Shown in pieces: positions 55,395 through 64,000 of a stretch of DNA of 64,000 bases (position 1 is the first letter of the stretch; every line of letters starts with the position of its first letter). The notes beneath the pieces are model-generated. The model did not search any database and was not told the origin of the DNA. It worked only from the letters and a program-made list of their open reading frames with translations. Location: contig NZ_CP151087.1 in NCBI RefSeq assembly GCF_038396785.1, positions 1,178,001 through 1,242,000 on the forward strand, read 5' to 3'. The stretch comes from Sphingobacterium thalpophilum. GTDB lineage: Bacteria > Bacteroidota > Bacteroidia > Sphingobacteriales > Sphingobacteriaceae. The translations under genes and the position numbers were made by a program.

Positions 55395-56450
55395 ATGAAA
55401 ATAGCAGCAACATTATTGGTCTTGTCTTTCCTGTTTTCTGATAGGACTTCCGCGCAGCATGTACAATCAAACCAAAATTTAAAACCGATGAATAGTTCGT
55501 CAGATCATTATACTTTTCAATTAAGCGATAAGGTAACCCGCAAAAAAGTAAGTTTTAAAAACCGTTATGGCATCACACTTTCTGGCGATTTATACATCCC
55601 TAAAAACACAGACAACACAGTGCTACCGGCACTTGCCATCAGTGGCCCTTTTGGTGCAGTGAAAGAACAATCTTCTGGATTGTATGCCAACCAAATGGCG
55701 GAAAGAGGATTTATTGCCTTGGCGTTCGACCCTTCCTACACTGGTGAAAGCAGCGGTTCACCTCGTAACGTAGCATCGCCAGATATCAACACCGAAGATT
55801 TCAGCGCAGCTGCAGACTTTCTAGGGCTGCAGAAAAACATTGACAGGAGCAAAATCGGAATCATTGGCATCTGTGGATTTGCTGGTTTTGCATTAAATGC
55901 AACGGCAGTAGACAAACGTATTAAAGCAGTAGCAACGACCAGTATGTACGATATGACGCGCGTCATGTCAAAAGGCTATAACGATGTGATAACTGCTGCG
56001 CAACGTACGCAAACATTGGAACAATTAGGCCTGCAGCGCTGGAAAGATGCCGAAAGCGGATCTTACGCATCTTCAACAAACAATTTACCGGAAAAATTGA
56101 CTGGCAGTGAGCCTCAGTTTGTCAAGGAATATTTTGATTATTATAAAACAGCTCGTGGATTTCATCCTCGTTCTATCAATTCAAATGCTTCATGGACGGC
56201 AACTTCCCCCTTGTCGTTTATGAATATGCCGATTCTCTCTTATATCAAGGAAATTGAACCTCGCCCCATGTTAATCATTGCAGGTGAAAATGCTCATTCA
56301 AGATATTTCAGTGAAGACGCTTATAAAGCTGCTACCGAACCAAAGGAGCTAATGATTATCCCCAATGCAGTTCATGTTGACTTATATGATCAATTCGACA
56401 AAATTCCATTCGATAAACTGACAGCATTCTTTATTGCTAATTTAAAATAA
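55395..56450 (+). CDS. secreted alpha/beta hydrolase, dienelactone-hydrolase-like
   Basis: 351 residues with a signal peptide (MKIAATLLVLSFLFSDRTSA). The nucleophile elbow is GICGFAG, with Cys instead of Ser as in dienelactone hydrolases. FDPSYTGESSG forms the oxyanion side, and late Asp and His (NAVHVDLYD) could complete the triad. Substrate unknown. It follows the AraC gene by 89 bases with its own -7 box. Confidence 0.8.
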   Translation: MKIAATLLVLSFLFSDRTSAQHVQSNQNLKPMNSSSDHYTFQLSDKVTRKKVSFKNRYGITLSGDLYIPKNTDNTVLPALAISGPFGAVKEQSSGLYANQMAERGFIALAFDPSYTGESSGSPRNVASPDINTEDFSAAADFLGLQKNIDRSKIGIIGICGFAGFALNATAVDKRIKAVATTSMYDMTRVMSKGYNDVITAAQRTQTLEQLGLQRWKDAESGSYASSTNNLPEKLTGSEPQFVKEYFDYYKTARGFHPRSINSNASWTATSPLSFMNMPILSYIKEIEPRPMLIIAGENAHSRYFSEDAYKAATEPKELMIIPNAVHVDLYDQFDKIPFDKLTAFFIANLK

Positions 56451-56496
56451 CGTACTTATTTCATTAAATTACATATAAGATTTAACTAGCTATTCT

Positions 56497-57075
56497 ATGA
56501 AAACATCAGATAATAGTTATCAGGAAGATATTTTTGAACGATTGAAAAAGAATAAAAATATTTCTTCCGATGATCCCCAGGGATACCGTTTACAGCAAGC
56601 TTCTTTTGCTACAAAAGCATTATTGGTGCCTATGAACAATTCAGCTGATCCCAAAGAGATAAGAAATCTATTAAGTCAGATTACCGGTTCAGCTATAGAT
56701 GAAAGTACGACTGTATTTACACCATTATATATCAACTATGGCAAGAATACAACGATAGGAAAAAATGTCTTCATAAACTTCGACTGTGTTTTTTTGGATT
56801 TAGGTGGTATAATTATAGAAGATGATGTGTTAATAGCTCCCAAAGTGAGTTTATTAACAGAAGGCCATCCAATTGAGGCTGAAAAGAGACAATCGTTAAC
56901 TGTGGCTCCGATCCATATAAAAAAGAATGCTTGGATTGGGGCAAATGCAACAATCCTGCCCGGCGTTACGATTGGAGAAAATGCGGTGGTAGCAGCTGGT
57001 TCCGTAGTCAGCAAGGACGTACCGGATAATACAGTTGTTGGTGGAATTCCGGCAAAAATTATTAAAAACATATAA
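56497..57075 (+). CDS. hexapeptide-repeat O-acetyltransferase (maltose/galactoside type)
   Basis: 192 residues. An N-terminal helical part precedes left-handed beta-helix turns ([40 protein letters not shown]) with the catalytic His in TEGHPIE and the GGIPAKII end of the LbH_MAT group. It transfers acetyl from acetyl-CoA to a sugar or other hydroxyl. It is downstream of the hydrolase with 46 bases between. Confidence 0.88.
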   Translation: MKTSDNSYQEDIFERLKKNKNISSDDPQGYRLQQASFATKALLVPMNNSADPKEIRNLLSQITGSAIDESTTVFTPLYINYGKNTTIGKNVFINFDCVFLDLGGIIIEDDVLIAPKVSLLTEGHPIEAEKRQSLTVAPIHIKKNAWIGANATILPGVTIGENAVVAAGSVVSKDVPDNTVVGGIPAKIIKNI

Positions 57076-57135
57076 TAAAGAATTCGAATCATCTTTATAT
57101 CGGATCGTCTTTATAAAGACCAAATTGCAAACTAT

Positions 57136-57609
57136 ATGAACGGGTTATTCGTTATCCCAATTATGGCGATAAGTTTATTCGCCTGCAACACTAAAACAGA
57201 TCATACAATGAACACAGCAGAAATATTTCCCAAAGGGGAACCATTGCCTAAGGAATGGTTTACTGGAGATGCATTTTTAACCCCTTTGGTAGCAAAGGAT
57301 AAAAACAATGATTTCTCCGCAGGTAGCGTAACTTTTGCACCTGGTGCGAGAACAAACTGGCATACTCATCCTAAAGGCCAGGTTTTACTGGTAATCGAAG
57401 GAAATGGACTCTATCAGGAGAAAGGGAAACCGGCACAAGCAATCAAAAAAGGTGATGTTGTCAATATTCCTGAGAATATAGAACACTGGCACGGCGCAAC
57501 TACTGCTACTAAAATGGTGCATGTTGCCATCACTAATTTTAAAGAAGATGTTCAGGTTACTTGGCTAAATCCCGTAACAGAAGAAGAATTCAGTTTAGCC
57601 AATAAATAA
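57136..57609 (+). CDS. cupin-domain lipoprotein
   Basis: 157 residues. A short signal with lipobox (IMAISLFACN) precedes a cupin fold with RTNWHTHPKGQVLLVIEG, GDVVNIPENIEHWHGA holding the metal-binding His. Relatives include carboxymuconolactone-decarboxylase-linked cupins. The 14-bp palindrome GTCTTTATAAAGAC (57107-57120) lies just before the ATG and may be an operator. Function otherwise unknown. Confidence 0.75.
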   Translation: MNGLFVIPIMAISLFACNTKTDHTMNTAEIFPKGEPLPKEWFTGDAFLTPLVAKDKNNDFSAGSVTFAPGARTNWHTHPKGQVLLVIEGNGLYQEKGKPAQAIKKGDVVNIPENIEHWHGATTATKMVHVAITNFKEDVQVTWLNPVTEEEFSLANK

Positions 57610-57648
57610 TGAAGCTTTCCCACTATTTAATTTTACCATCAATCGGTT

Positions 57649-57792
57649 CTGACGAAAGCCTTTGAAGAACTGCAACAAAATGATGTCGATTCGATCAGCA
57701 ATATTGCGTTAAAATACGGATATGGTAGTACGCAAGCTTTTTCAACGGCTTTTCAAAAACAATTTGGAATGCGCCCCAGTCAAATAAAGTAA
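57649..57792 (+). pseudogene. C-terminal fragment of an AraC-family regulator
   Basis: 48 codons without start read ...ISNIALKYGYGSTQAFSTAF and QKQFGMRPSQIK, the second helix-turn-helix of an AraC protein. The stop is TAA at 57790-57792. The N-terminal part is missing. Confidence 0.7.
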
Positions 57793-57801
57793 GTAGTATG
57801 T

Positions 57802-59331
57802 TTATTCAAATATTCTGCTTTTAAACAAATCTTTCATTTTGTTAAAGTCCTGTTTAGGCTTTTTACAGATATAAATCGTCTGCAGCACCCAACCTTCGCT
57901 ACTTGCATAGGGGCTATACAACTTTCGTACAGGAACAACTTCTTCAAAAAAAGGATAAAAGAAGTCATCACTGGTATCGTTATAACAAATGGCAATCACC
58001 GTTTGGGGCATTTGCCCCAATGGTGACCAGCTATAGAAACTACCATGATAACAAAAAGCATTCGGGAGCCCAAATGTACTCTTCATCAGTTCAACCGCAC
58101 CGGCCTGCGAGTAATGTTTGCCCCAAATAAGACAACTTGTTTTTTCATTAAGGGGTAAACTGTCGTATACTGAGTGTAGTTCATGCATGCTCGTTTCCCA
58201 TTTTTGCTTGGTAATATACTCTTGCATAGGAAGAATCTCCTTACCATTTTTTACATTTTTAGGAAAATATTTATGAATCCGATCCATATAATGTGCATAA
58301 GAATATATAGGTAGACCAAATGGTATCAAAACAGTTCCAAGTAATAAAATGACACTCAGTGGAATTAACAACCATTTTCTCTTTGGCAGAATGATATGTT
58401 CAAACAAAATACCACAAAAGGGCAATAACGTAAGAACAATCGGGAAAAAGTAATAAGCTTTACCCTTTGAATAGGCCAAAAATACAATAGACAGTAGAAT
58501 TGAACTCGCTATAGGCCTATAATAGTGCTTTGTTTTTTGACCACCCCAGATAAAAATCAATGTAGGGATAAGCATAATGGCTGTAATAGGATTGACATCT
58601 AAAAAAAGTCCAAAAACAACTTTGCTGAAAGTTAGTTCATCCAATTGCGTCTCATAAAGCCTAGCAAACATCTGCAACGCTGGAAAATTGTTCGCATATT
58701 GCCATGCAATATTTGGCAATAAAATAAGAAGAGCAACGACCATACATTGCCAGTACCTGGCAGCTACTAAAGCCTTTCGAATTCTCCGAAAGAACAGTAG
58801 CGCGGCAATGCCCACCAAAAAAAACAGTGCATCATATTTCGTAAGAAAAGCAAGGGAAATAAAGACCGTTAAATACCAGAGGTATTTTCTGTCTTCATAT
58901 TTTACAAACCTCACCAACTGATAAAATGAGATCAGCCAAAAACATTGGCTAAATACAACCGGCTGAAACGACTGCTGTGACCCTCCGAAGCCCGGCGATA
59001 TCAATAGGCAGGATAATGCGATAGCGGTGGCTATACTCCCCCCTCCAAGTTCAAATACGGTCTTACCAAGGTAGATGACGATGAGTATTGTCGCGATATG
59101 TGGAAAAAGATGATGAATGAAGACCGATTGAGCGTGAAACAAATTTTGGATAAATGCCAAAACTCCTATGACAGGCGGAAATTCCATATAGCCAAAGGCC
59201 AGATGGTTTCCAGTTTCTATATGTAGCAGTTCGTCGCCCTGAAAACCTGAATGGAAATCGGCTATAATGTGAAGTGTCAGTTTAACGAGACAGAAAATGA
59301 TAATAATAATCCGGGTGCTTTTAGTCATCAA
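57802..59331 (-). CDS. GT39/PMT-like membrane glycosyltransferase
   Basis: 509 residues with many membrane helices. The first loop has FQGDELLHIETGNHLAFGYMEF, with the D-E pair typical of dolichyl- or undecaprenyl-phosphate-sugar-dependent GT39 enzymes, followed by PPVIG and GGGSIATA. It transfers a sugar from a lipid carrier outside the cytoplasmic membrane. The acceptor is unknown, and no polysaccharide genes are nearby. Confidence 0.8.
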   Translation of the reverse strand: MMTKSTRIIIIIFCLVKLTLHIIADFHSGFQGDELLHIETGNHLAFGYMEFPPVIGVLAFIQNLFHAQSVFIHHLFPHIATILIVIYLGKTVFELGGGSIATAIALSCLLISPGFGGSQQSFQPVVFSQCFWLISFYQLVRFVKYEDRKYLWYLTVFISLAFLTKYDALFFLVGIAALLFFRRIRKALVAARYWQCMVVALLILLPNIAWQYANNFPALQMFARLYETQLDELTFSKVVFGLFLDVNPITAIMLIPTLIFIWGGQKTKHYYRPIASSILLSIVFLAYSKGKAYYFFPIVLTLLPFCGILFEHIILPKRKWLLIPLSVILLLGTVLIPFGLPIYSYAHYMDRIHKYFPKNVKNGKEILPMQEYITKQKWETSMHELHSVYDSLPLNEKTSCLIWGKHYSQAGAVELMKSTFGLPNAFCYHGSFYSWSPLGQMPQTVIAICYNDTSDDFFYPFFEEVVPVRKLYSPYASSEGWVLQTIYICKKPKQDFNKMKDLFKSRIFE

Positions 59332-59452
59332 TTGGTATGAGGGTTAGCTTTATGATTGTTTTTACTTTATTTTAAATATTGTCTTGAGTCATTCCTAATT
59401 TATAGATTTTAAATTTAGAAGATTCATCAATGTATTGCAGAGCCAAGTGTTT

Positions 59453-60205
59453 TCACAACTGAGCCAAAGTATTCTTTACACGCTCACGGTTTGGTTTAGA
59501 TACTGGTATTTTCTCACGGTTTGTCAATAGTAAAGTCCCGCCATCTTCCTTAAGCCAACTTTGAATATACCTGGGATTGATAAGGTGACTTTGGTGTGTC
59601 CGAATAAAGCTATGCGGGATTAATATATCGCTGTATTCTCTTAGTGATTTTGAAGAAGTTATTGTCTCTTCATTTAGTAAGTGGAAAACGGTATAGGTAT
59701 CGTCTGCTTCACAACGTACAATATCGCTAATGAGTAAGTATCGAGTTTCGTTTTGAAAAGCAAGTGCTATCTTTTTAGGCAACCTTTGTTTTGATGTCAG
59801 CTGTTGAACCAAAAATTCTACCTGTAAATTTTGTGCTATTGTACTTACTTTTTTGCGAGCCTTTTCAACGGCCAATTTGAGTTCGTCGATATCAATAGGC
59901 TTTAGAAGATAATCCAATGCTGCATGTTTTATGGCCTGTATACCATAGTGATTATATGCTGTAACAAAAATCACCTGAAAGTCTATCGTTTCAAAATTCT
60001 TAAGCAGGTCAAAACTTGTTTGACGTCCCATTTCTATATCAAGAAATACCAAATTGGGTCTATTATTTTTAATTGAGCTCGCTGCTTCATTAATCGTATT
60101 TGCGATTGCCACAACTTCAACATCGGGGCAATACTTAGCCAATAATGCCTTTAAATTTTTGGTGTTTGAAATTTCATCATCCACTAAAATAGCACGTATC
60201 ATCAT
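59453..60205 (-). CDS. LytTR-family response regulator
   Basis: 250 residues. Receiver (ILVDDE, phospho-Asp in LVFLDIEMG, Lys in LLKPIDIDEL) followed by a LytTR DNA-binding domain (IVRCEADDTYTVFHL, RTHQSHLINPRYI, GGTLLLTNREKIPVS). The start is taken at 60205, where the ATG overlaps the TGA of the kinase (ATGA); a TTG at 60211 lies further back. It pairs with the LytS-type kinase at 60202. Confidence 0.93.
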   Translation of the reverse strand: MMIRAILVDDEISNTKNLKALLAKYCPDVEVVAIANTINEAASSIKNNRPNLVFLDIEMGRQTSFDLLKNFETIDFQVIFVTAYNHYGIQAIKHAALDYLLKPIDIDELKLAVEKARKKVSTIAQNLQVEFLVQQLTSKQRLPKKIALAFQNETRYLLISDIVRCEADDTYTVFHLLNEETITSSKSLREYSDILIPHSFIRTHQSHLINPRYIQSWLKEDGGTLLLTNREKIPVSKPNRERVKNTLAQL

Positions 60206-61806
60206 AACCAATTTTTAAAAATTAAAGATACGCATGTTCCAGTATTCTTAGATTCTGTATTTATGAAAATATTTGTCTCCGGATGCAATTCATTCCAAAG
60301 CTGTATACGCTCATTCGTCAACTTGATTCCTAATCCGAATGGTGCATGTGCGACATCATAGCCCCGACCATTATCTATTATAGCTATCATCATATCACTC
60401 TCCCTCCTCTCAAAATATAAGCCGATCTTTCCTCCTCCCTTCAATTCTGATATTCCATGTTTTATGGCATTTTCAACCAGCGGCTGTAGGAGCATTGTCG
60501 GTATTTCGATATTATTGGGATCAAGATCGTTAACATTTATCCCATATTCGAAGCCAAATCGTAGCTGTTCCATCTGAAGATAATCAGTTAAGAGATCTCG
60601 CTCGTCCGCGAGTATATTCACCAATTCACTGTCCAGCACATTTCGGGTGAGACGGGCAAATTTGCTTAAATACCTATTTGCATTGTCCACATCATTGTTA
60701 TTTATAAAACTCTGAATACTAGCAAGTGAATTAAAAAGAAAATGAGGATTGAGTTGCGCCTGAATCGAGATCAGTTTTGTTTCCGATATTTTTTTATTTA
60801 AACTCTGTTCTCGGATTTTTTTTCTATTTCTTCTACGCAGTACATAAATTAGAAGAAAGCTTATAATGCTAAAGATAATAATTAATGAAAGAGACCACAT
60901 GATCATATCTTTCATAGAGAAAATTCTATCAATTTGTATTTTGACATTTTGTCTGAAACTAGACGATTCCATCTCTTTCTCCGTCATCTTCTCTAATTCT
61001 GGTCGAATAATGATTTCATACTCTCCCGAATTTTTGAAATTCTCCCGGCCTATTGAAATATTCGGTTGCTCTATTCCATCTACAGTGTAAAAACTGTAAT
61101 TCCAGGAGTTACTCTTAAATACAACCTTACCAGTTTTCTTTTCTTTTACCAATAATGAGTAAATGGAACTGTAATCATTTTTTTTAACAGCAACCATCAA
61201 ACCCTTAACATCCTTGTCGAAGATAATTTTCGACGCATCTGTTTTCATTTCGACCGCTGATCTATTTGATCTATCAATTACCTCTCTTCCAAGAAAGATA
61301 ATTTCAGTTTTTGGGATCAACGTGTTATAGATAATAGCGGTTCCCTGTTGTGAAGGATTTTTTTCGTTATATAAGGTTACAGAAATGTTCTTATTTCGAA
61401 TCTCCGTTATTGGCAATTCTGCTATATATCCAAATATGCCATGCTTTTTGAAGGTCAGATCTTCTAAGCGTCCGGATAACAACGTATTTTTTAAATCATC
61501 GACAATAGCAAAACGATAGTTCTTTATGCCTGTAAGTAGTTTAGTTCGAATTTTAAATTGTACCCTATTTCCATTGTTGACATAAGTCAGCGCTTTGTTA
61601 CTGATATTGGGAAAACTGTTTGCATAGCTCCTAATTTTACTCCAGGTATCGAAGGAGGCTCCGACGCTTATTCCTCCAATATCGATACTTCCTAAATAAT
61701 ATTCTACCTTTTTATCTATAGGATACTGCTCGTCCTTGCTGCTGACCTGAGCAAAAATTGGTATCCAAAAGAATATAGCGATTAGTAAAAACGTGTTTTT
61801 TTTCAT
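60202..61806 (-). CDS. LytS-type sensor histidine kinase
   Basis: 534 residues. A signal peptide (KNTFLLIAIFFWIPIFAQ) and a large periplasmic beta-rich sensor half (to about 300) precede one membrane helix (MWSLSLIIIFSIISFLLIYVL). The His_kinase domain has AQLNPHFLFNSLASIQSFI with the phospho-His, and the HATPase has QPLVENAIKHGISE and DNGRGYD. ATG 61806 opens the signal peptide; the frame's earlier start at 61884 does not. Its partner is the overlapping LytTR gene. Signal unknown. Confidence 0.9.
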   Translation of the reverse strand: MKKNTFLLIAIFFWIPIFAQVSSKDEQYPIDKKVEYYLGSIDIGGISVGASFDTWSKIRSYANSFPNISNKALTYVNNGNRVQFKIRTKLLTGIKNYRFAIVDDLKNTLLSGRLEDLTFKKHGIFGYIAELPITEIRNKNISVTLYNEKNPSQQGTAIIYNTLIPKTEIIFLGREVIDRSNRSAVEMKTDASKIIFDKDVKGLMVAVKKNDYSSIYSLLVKEKKTGKVVFKSNSWNYSFYTVDGIEQPNISIGRENFKNSGEYEIIIRPELEKMTEKEMESSSFRQNVKIQIDRIFSMKDMIMWSLSLIIIFSIISFLLIYVLRRRNRKKIREQSLNKKISETKLISIQAQLNPHFLFNSLASIQSFINNNDVDNANRYLSKFARLTRNVLDSELVNILADERDLLTDYLQMEQLRFGFEYGINVNDLDPNNIEIPTMLLQPLVENAIKHGISELKGGGKIGLYFERRESDMMIAIIDNGRGYDVAHAPFGLGIKLTNERIQLWNELHPETNIFINTESKNTGTCVSLIFKNWL

Positions 61807-62059
61807 GATTTTTAGTTTACACTTACAAAACTCCCTAATTATTAAATTAAAAAAAATGCAAAAACAGTATTGCGCTCCGCTCACTTGGTAAACTATACTC
61901 TAGGGTCAGGATTCAATCTTTTTTTAGTCGATATTTTAAACGTTTTGTTGGTTTGTCCCATTGGATATGGAAAGTTGCAAATCTGTTATCTTCCAAGTTG
62001 AGGCAGTTTCTTCCCCCGGATCGGTAACGACATATGCAATTCAAAGACGGATAATATAA

Positions 62060-62821
62060 TTACTCGGCCTTATTAAAGTCTTTCAGCTCAAAGTAACAAT
62101 CTTCACAAACAAGTTTGATCTTCGCAAATTCTTCTGAGTCTTCGTTCCAACCATTATATTTCATTCTGACCCTTTCACATTCATCGCACCAAGCTGCAAA
62201 ATCATCTTCTTCATCAAGTTCCATCCCTTTATAGGTATCGAAACTTTCTTCAAAACCTTTAGGATTTTTCAGATCAAGATGCTGGCATATAAATGCTGGT
62301 CTCGACAAGCCATGGATTTTGCATGTTACTTTTGCCTGGTTGAAATGGACAACTTCCCGAGAATTTTCATCCAGAACAGCAGTGATCAGGAAATAACTTT
62401 GGAGCTTTTCTGTGCTTACCCTATAAAGCCCCATGCCATCCAACATATCCAAAGAAATCGCCGCAAACTCCCAACAATCGAATTCATCTGCAGGGAAAGT
62501 TCCTTCTGTCAATTTGGTATAATTGTTTTTGATTCCAAAATCTTTAACAGCAAGTATATTCCCCTTATTGGGTTCGACACTTTGCTCATTGAACCAGCTC
62601 CACATCCATGTTTCTGATGTAAACGAAAAAGTACCTATCGGAATATATTTTAGATAAATCTGATCTTCATCGTTATTGTATAACCTCAGAAGCGCAAGTT
62701 CAGCGTCATAATACCATTGCTGATAGTTGCTTAGCTCAAACTGCGCTCTAAATCTTTCCTGGATCTGTATAAGTTCCTGACATTTTTTACCAGCAAACTG
62801 TTCATAATCTGTTTTTTTCAA
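62060..62821 (-). CDS. DUF6882-like protein with C-terminal Cys pairs
   Basis: 253 residues, soluble. The core shows FTSETWMWSWFNEQSVEP, DFGIKNNYTKLTEG and DEFDCWEFAAISLDMLDG, the pattern I know from DUF6882. The C-terminal third carries WCDECERVRMKY and LVCEDCYFELKDF, two CxxC pairs that could bind zinc. No function is known. It is the last gene before the second IS4 copy. Confidence 0.65.
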   Translation of the reverse strand: MKKTDYEQFAGKKCQELIQIQERFRAQFELSNYQQWYYDAELALLRLYNNDEDQIYLKYIPIGTFSFTSETWMWSWFNEQSVEPNKGNILAVKDFGIKNNYTKLTEGTFPADEFDCWEFAAISLDMLDGMGLYRVSTEKLQSYFLITAVLDENSREVVHFNQAKVTCKIHGLSRPAFICQHLDLKNPKGFEESFDTYKGMELDEEDDFAAWCDECERVRMKYNGWNEDSEEFAKIKLVCEDCYFELKDFNKAE

Positions 62822-62963
62822 CCTTTTACATTTTAAATTTATAGCAGTTAAGAAAATATTTCTATCACATTATTTAGGAATCGATATAAAAATGATAAAA
62901 ATAGATAAGCGCAGCAATACTTATATGATATATTTAAGATCGTTTTTACCTTATCTCATATGT

Positions 62964-64000
62964 GTCCTAAATAAATTTTAGGATTGGATTTCTGTGGTAC
63001 AGGCATAGCTTTTTTCATCATTTCGATATTGACCCCTATTTTTCAATCTGCGAAGATCTTTAGCTGTCCCTTTTTTCCTTTTATAGGCGGCCTGAGAAAG
63101 GGATCATCTATCCATTGCCAGATGTTTATTTTCACGAAGATATTCATTCTGATGAATGCGACCAGATTGGACAGGTTCCAGTCATATTTGGCTTTTTTTT
63201 GTAAGTATTTTAACAGTAATATGCCAATGAGTGAAGTCCAGATCTGGATCATCACTGCATTTTCAGAAGTCCCTATGAATGTCGATACTTTTAAGCGCTG
63301 CTTTAGATGCTTGAAGAAGACTTCGATATGCCAGCGTTGTTTATAGATGTTTGCCACCAAAGAAGCCTTCCACTTCGTATTATTGGTCAAAAAGTGGTAC
63401 TCATTGCCAGTGGTGCTGTCCCAAAAGTGGACTAGGCGTAGCGGCTTGCCGTTGTATTTATTGCAGGCAGCACCGGATAGCTCAATGAGCTCATCCTTAA
63501 GGATCCCCTTTTCCATGAGTGCTTCACTCTGATAGGACTTGATAACCTTGTACTTCATATTAACTTTACTCCTGGTAACGAAATAACACCCCCTGCTGTC
63601 CAAATCCCCAAGCCAGCTGTAATCCACGTAGCCACGGTCCACTACCACCACGCTTCCCTTGGAAAAACTGTAACTACCGGCTCGCTGGCTCTCATGTACT
63701 TTTCCATCGGTAATCTGCATAAAAACAGGTAGGCAGCCATCATAATCCAAGACAGTGTGCAGCTTTACGGCACCTTTGGTGCTGCGAAACTTTGCCCAGT
63801 CAAATACAGATAGACATAAGGGGATGATGCTTGCATCCATCAGATATACTTTACGCTTTAGCTGAACAAGATCTTTGCGAAAATGGGTGTCCTTTTGCCA
63901 AAGCCTATCCAAAACAAAATAGTAAAGATCTTTGAAAAGTTCATGGGTACGGTGTGTGTTGATATAGGATATATTAGACTTACTTGGAGCTCTTACTACA
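62964..64000 (-). mobile_element. IS4-family insertion sequence, copy 2, cut by window end
   Basis: Begins GTCCTAAATAAATTTTAGG at 62964, the inverted match of the right end of copy 1, and runs past 64000. Orientation is opposite to copy 1, so the two flank 17.7 kb in inverted configuration. Confidence 0.85.
63043..64000 (-). CDS. IS4-family transposase, copy 2, partial
   Basis: The last ~319 codons of a transposase nearly identical to the one at 44050, with the same Y-R-E-K signature. The frame stays open to the window edge, so the N-terminus lies outside and any apparent start near 63912 is internal. Differences cluster near codons for NGKPLRLVHF and at Val instead of Gly in DLVQLKRK. Confidence 0.9.
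   Translation of the reverse strand, partial: VVRAPSKSNISYINTHRTHELFKDLYYFVLDRLWQKDTHFRKDLVQLKRKVYLMDASIIPLCLSVFDWAKFRSTKGAVKLHTVLDYDGCLPVFMQITDGKVHESQRAGSYSFSKGSVVVVDRGYVDYSWLGDLDSRGCYFVTRSKVNMKYKVIKSYQSEALMEKGILKDELIELSGAACNKYNGKPLRLVHFWDSTTGNEYHFLTNNTKWKASLVANIYKQRWHIEVFFKHLKQRLKVSTFIGTSENAVMIQIWTSLIGILLLKYLQKKAKYDWNLSNLVAFIRMNIFVKINIWQWIDDPFLRPPIKGKKGQLKIFAD

Overview
The window looks like chromosomal DNA of a Bacteroidota member, most likely a Sphingobacterium-like Sphingobacteriaceae. Seen directly: AT-rich intergenic DNA, many Bacteroidota-type -7 promoter boxes (TAnnTTTG), weak ribosome binding sites, and typical families (DUF4369/TlpA thioredoxins, LytTR regulators with LytS kinases, AraC regulators, PD-(D/E)XK_2 proteins, IS21, ISL3 and IS4 elements). 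The genus is inference; there is no rRNA or tRNA gene.

Region 1 (0.4-7.3 kb) is a minus-strand DNA-damage-tolerance cassette: a Y-family polymerase (dinB-type) overlapping a DnaE2-like error-prone polymerase, then a split PD-(D/E)XK gene, an unrecognised 157-residue gene and an SRAP gene. The SRAP gene has lost its start codon and is frameshifted just behind the catalytic cysteine. Parts of the cassette recur twice. Copy B (18.2-22.5 kb) keeps the nuclease-like pair and a dnaE with an internal deletion plus a stub of dinB. Copy C (35.4-36.3 kb) is only a scar. The two main copies show a patchwork of near-identical and diverged stretches.

Region 2 (8.2-18.1 kb) holds a formaldehyde-dehydrogenase-like zinc alcohol dehydrogenase, a four-gene phosphorelay cluster (receiver-PAS-kinase, CHASE3-HAMP-GAF-kinase with three receivers, two lone receivers), a very acidic protein and an HchA/Hsp31 glyoxalase III.

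Region 3 (22.5-27.7 kb) is a nested transposon. An IS21-family element with a 5-bp target duplication split a host reading frame, and an ISL3-family element with an 8-bp duplication then landed in the right end of the IS21 element.

Region 4 (27.8-43.9 kb) contains a TlpA-like protein, the oxidative pentose phosphate operon gnd-zwf-pgl, several lipoproteins and secreted proteins, a pair of overlapping COG3541-type nucleotidyltransferases, a ChaN/EreA-like lipoprotein, a DinB-fold protein, a frameshifted metallo-beta-lactamase-fold gene and a Crp/Fnr regulator. Single-base frameshifts are unusually common here, so both real decay and assembly error must be considered.

Region 5 (44.0-64.0 kb) lies between two near-identical IS4-family elements in opposite orientation, the second cut by the window edge. 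It holds an EmrAB-TolC-type efflux operon facing an AraC regulator, an iron alcohol dehydrogenase with an AraC gene upstream, an AraC / alpha-beta hydrolase / hexapeptide acetyltransferase / cupin series, a GT39-like membrane glycosyltransferase, a LytS/LytTR two-component pair and a DUF6882-like protein. A roughly 60-bp intergenic hairpin repeat occurs four times between 7.7 and 33.1 kb.
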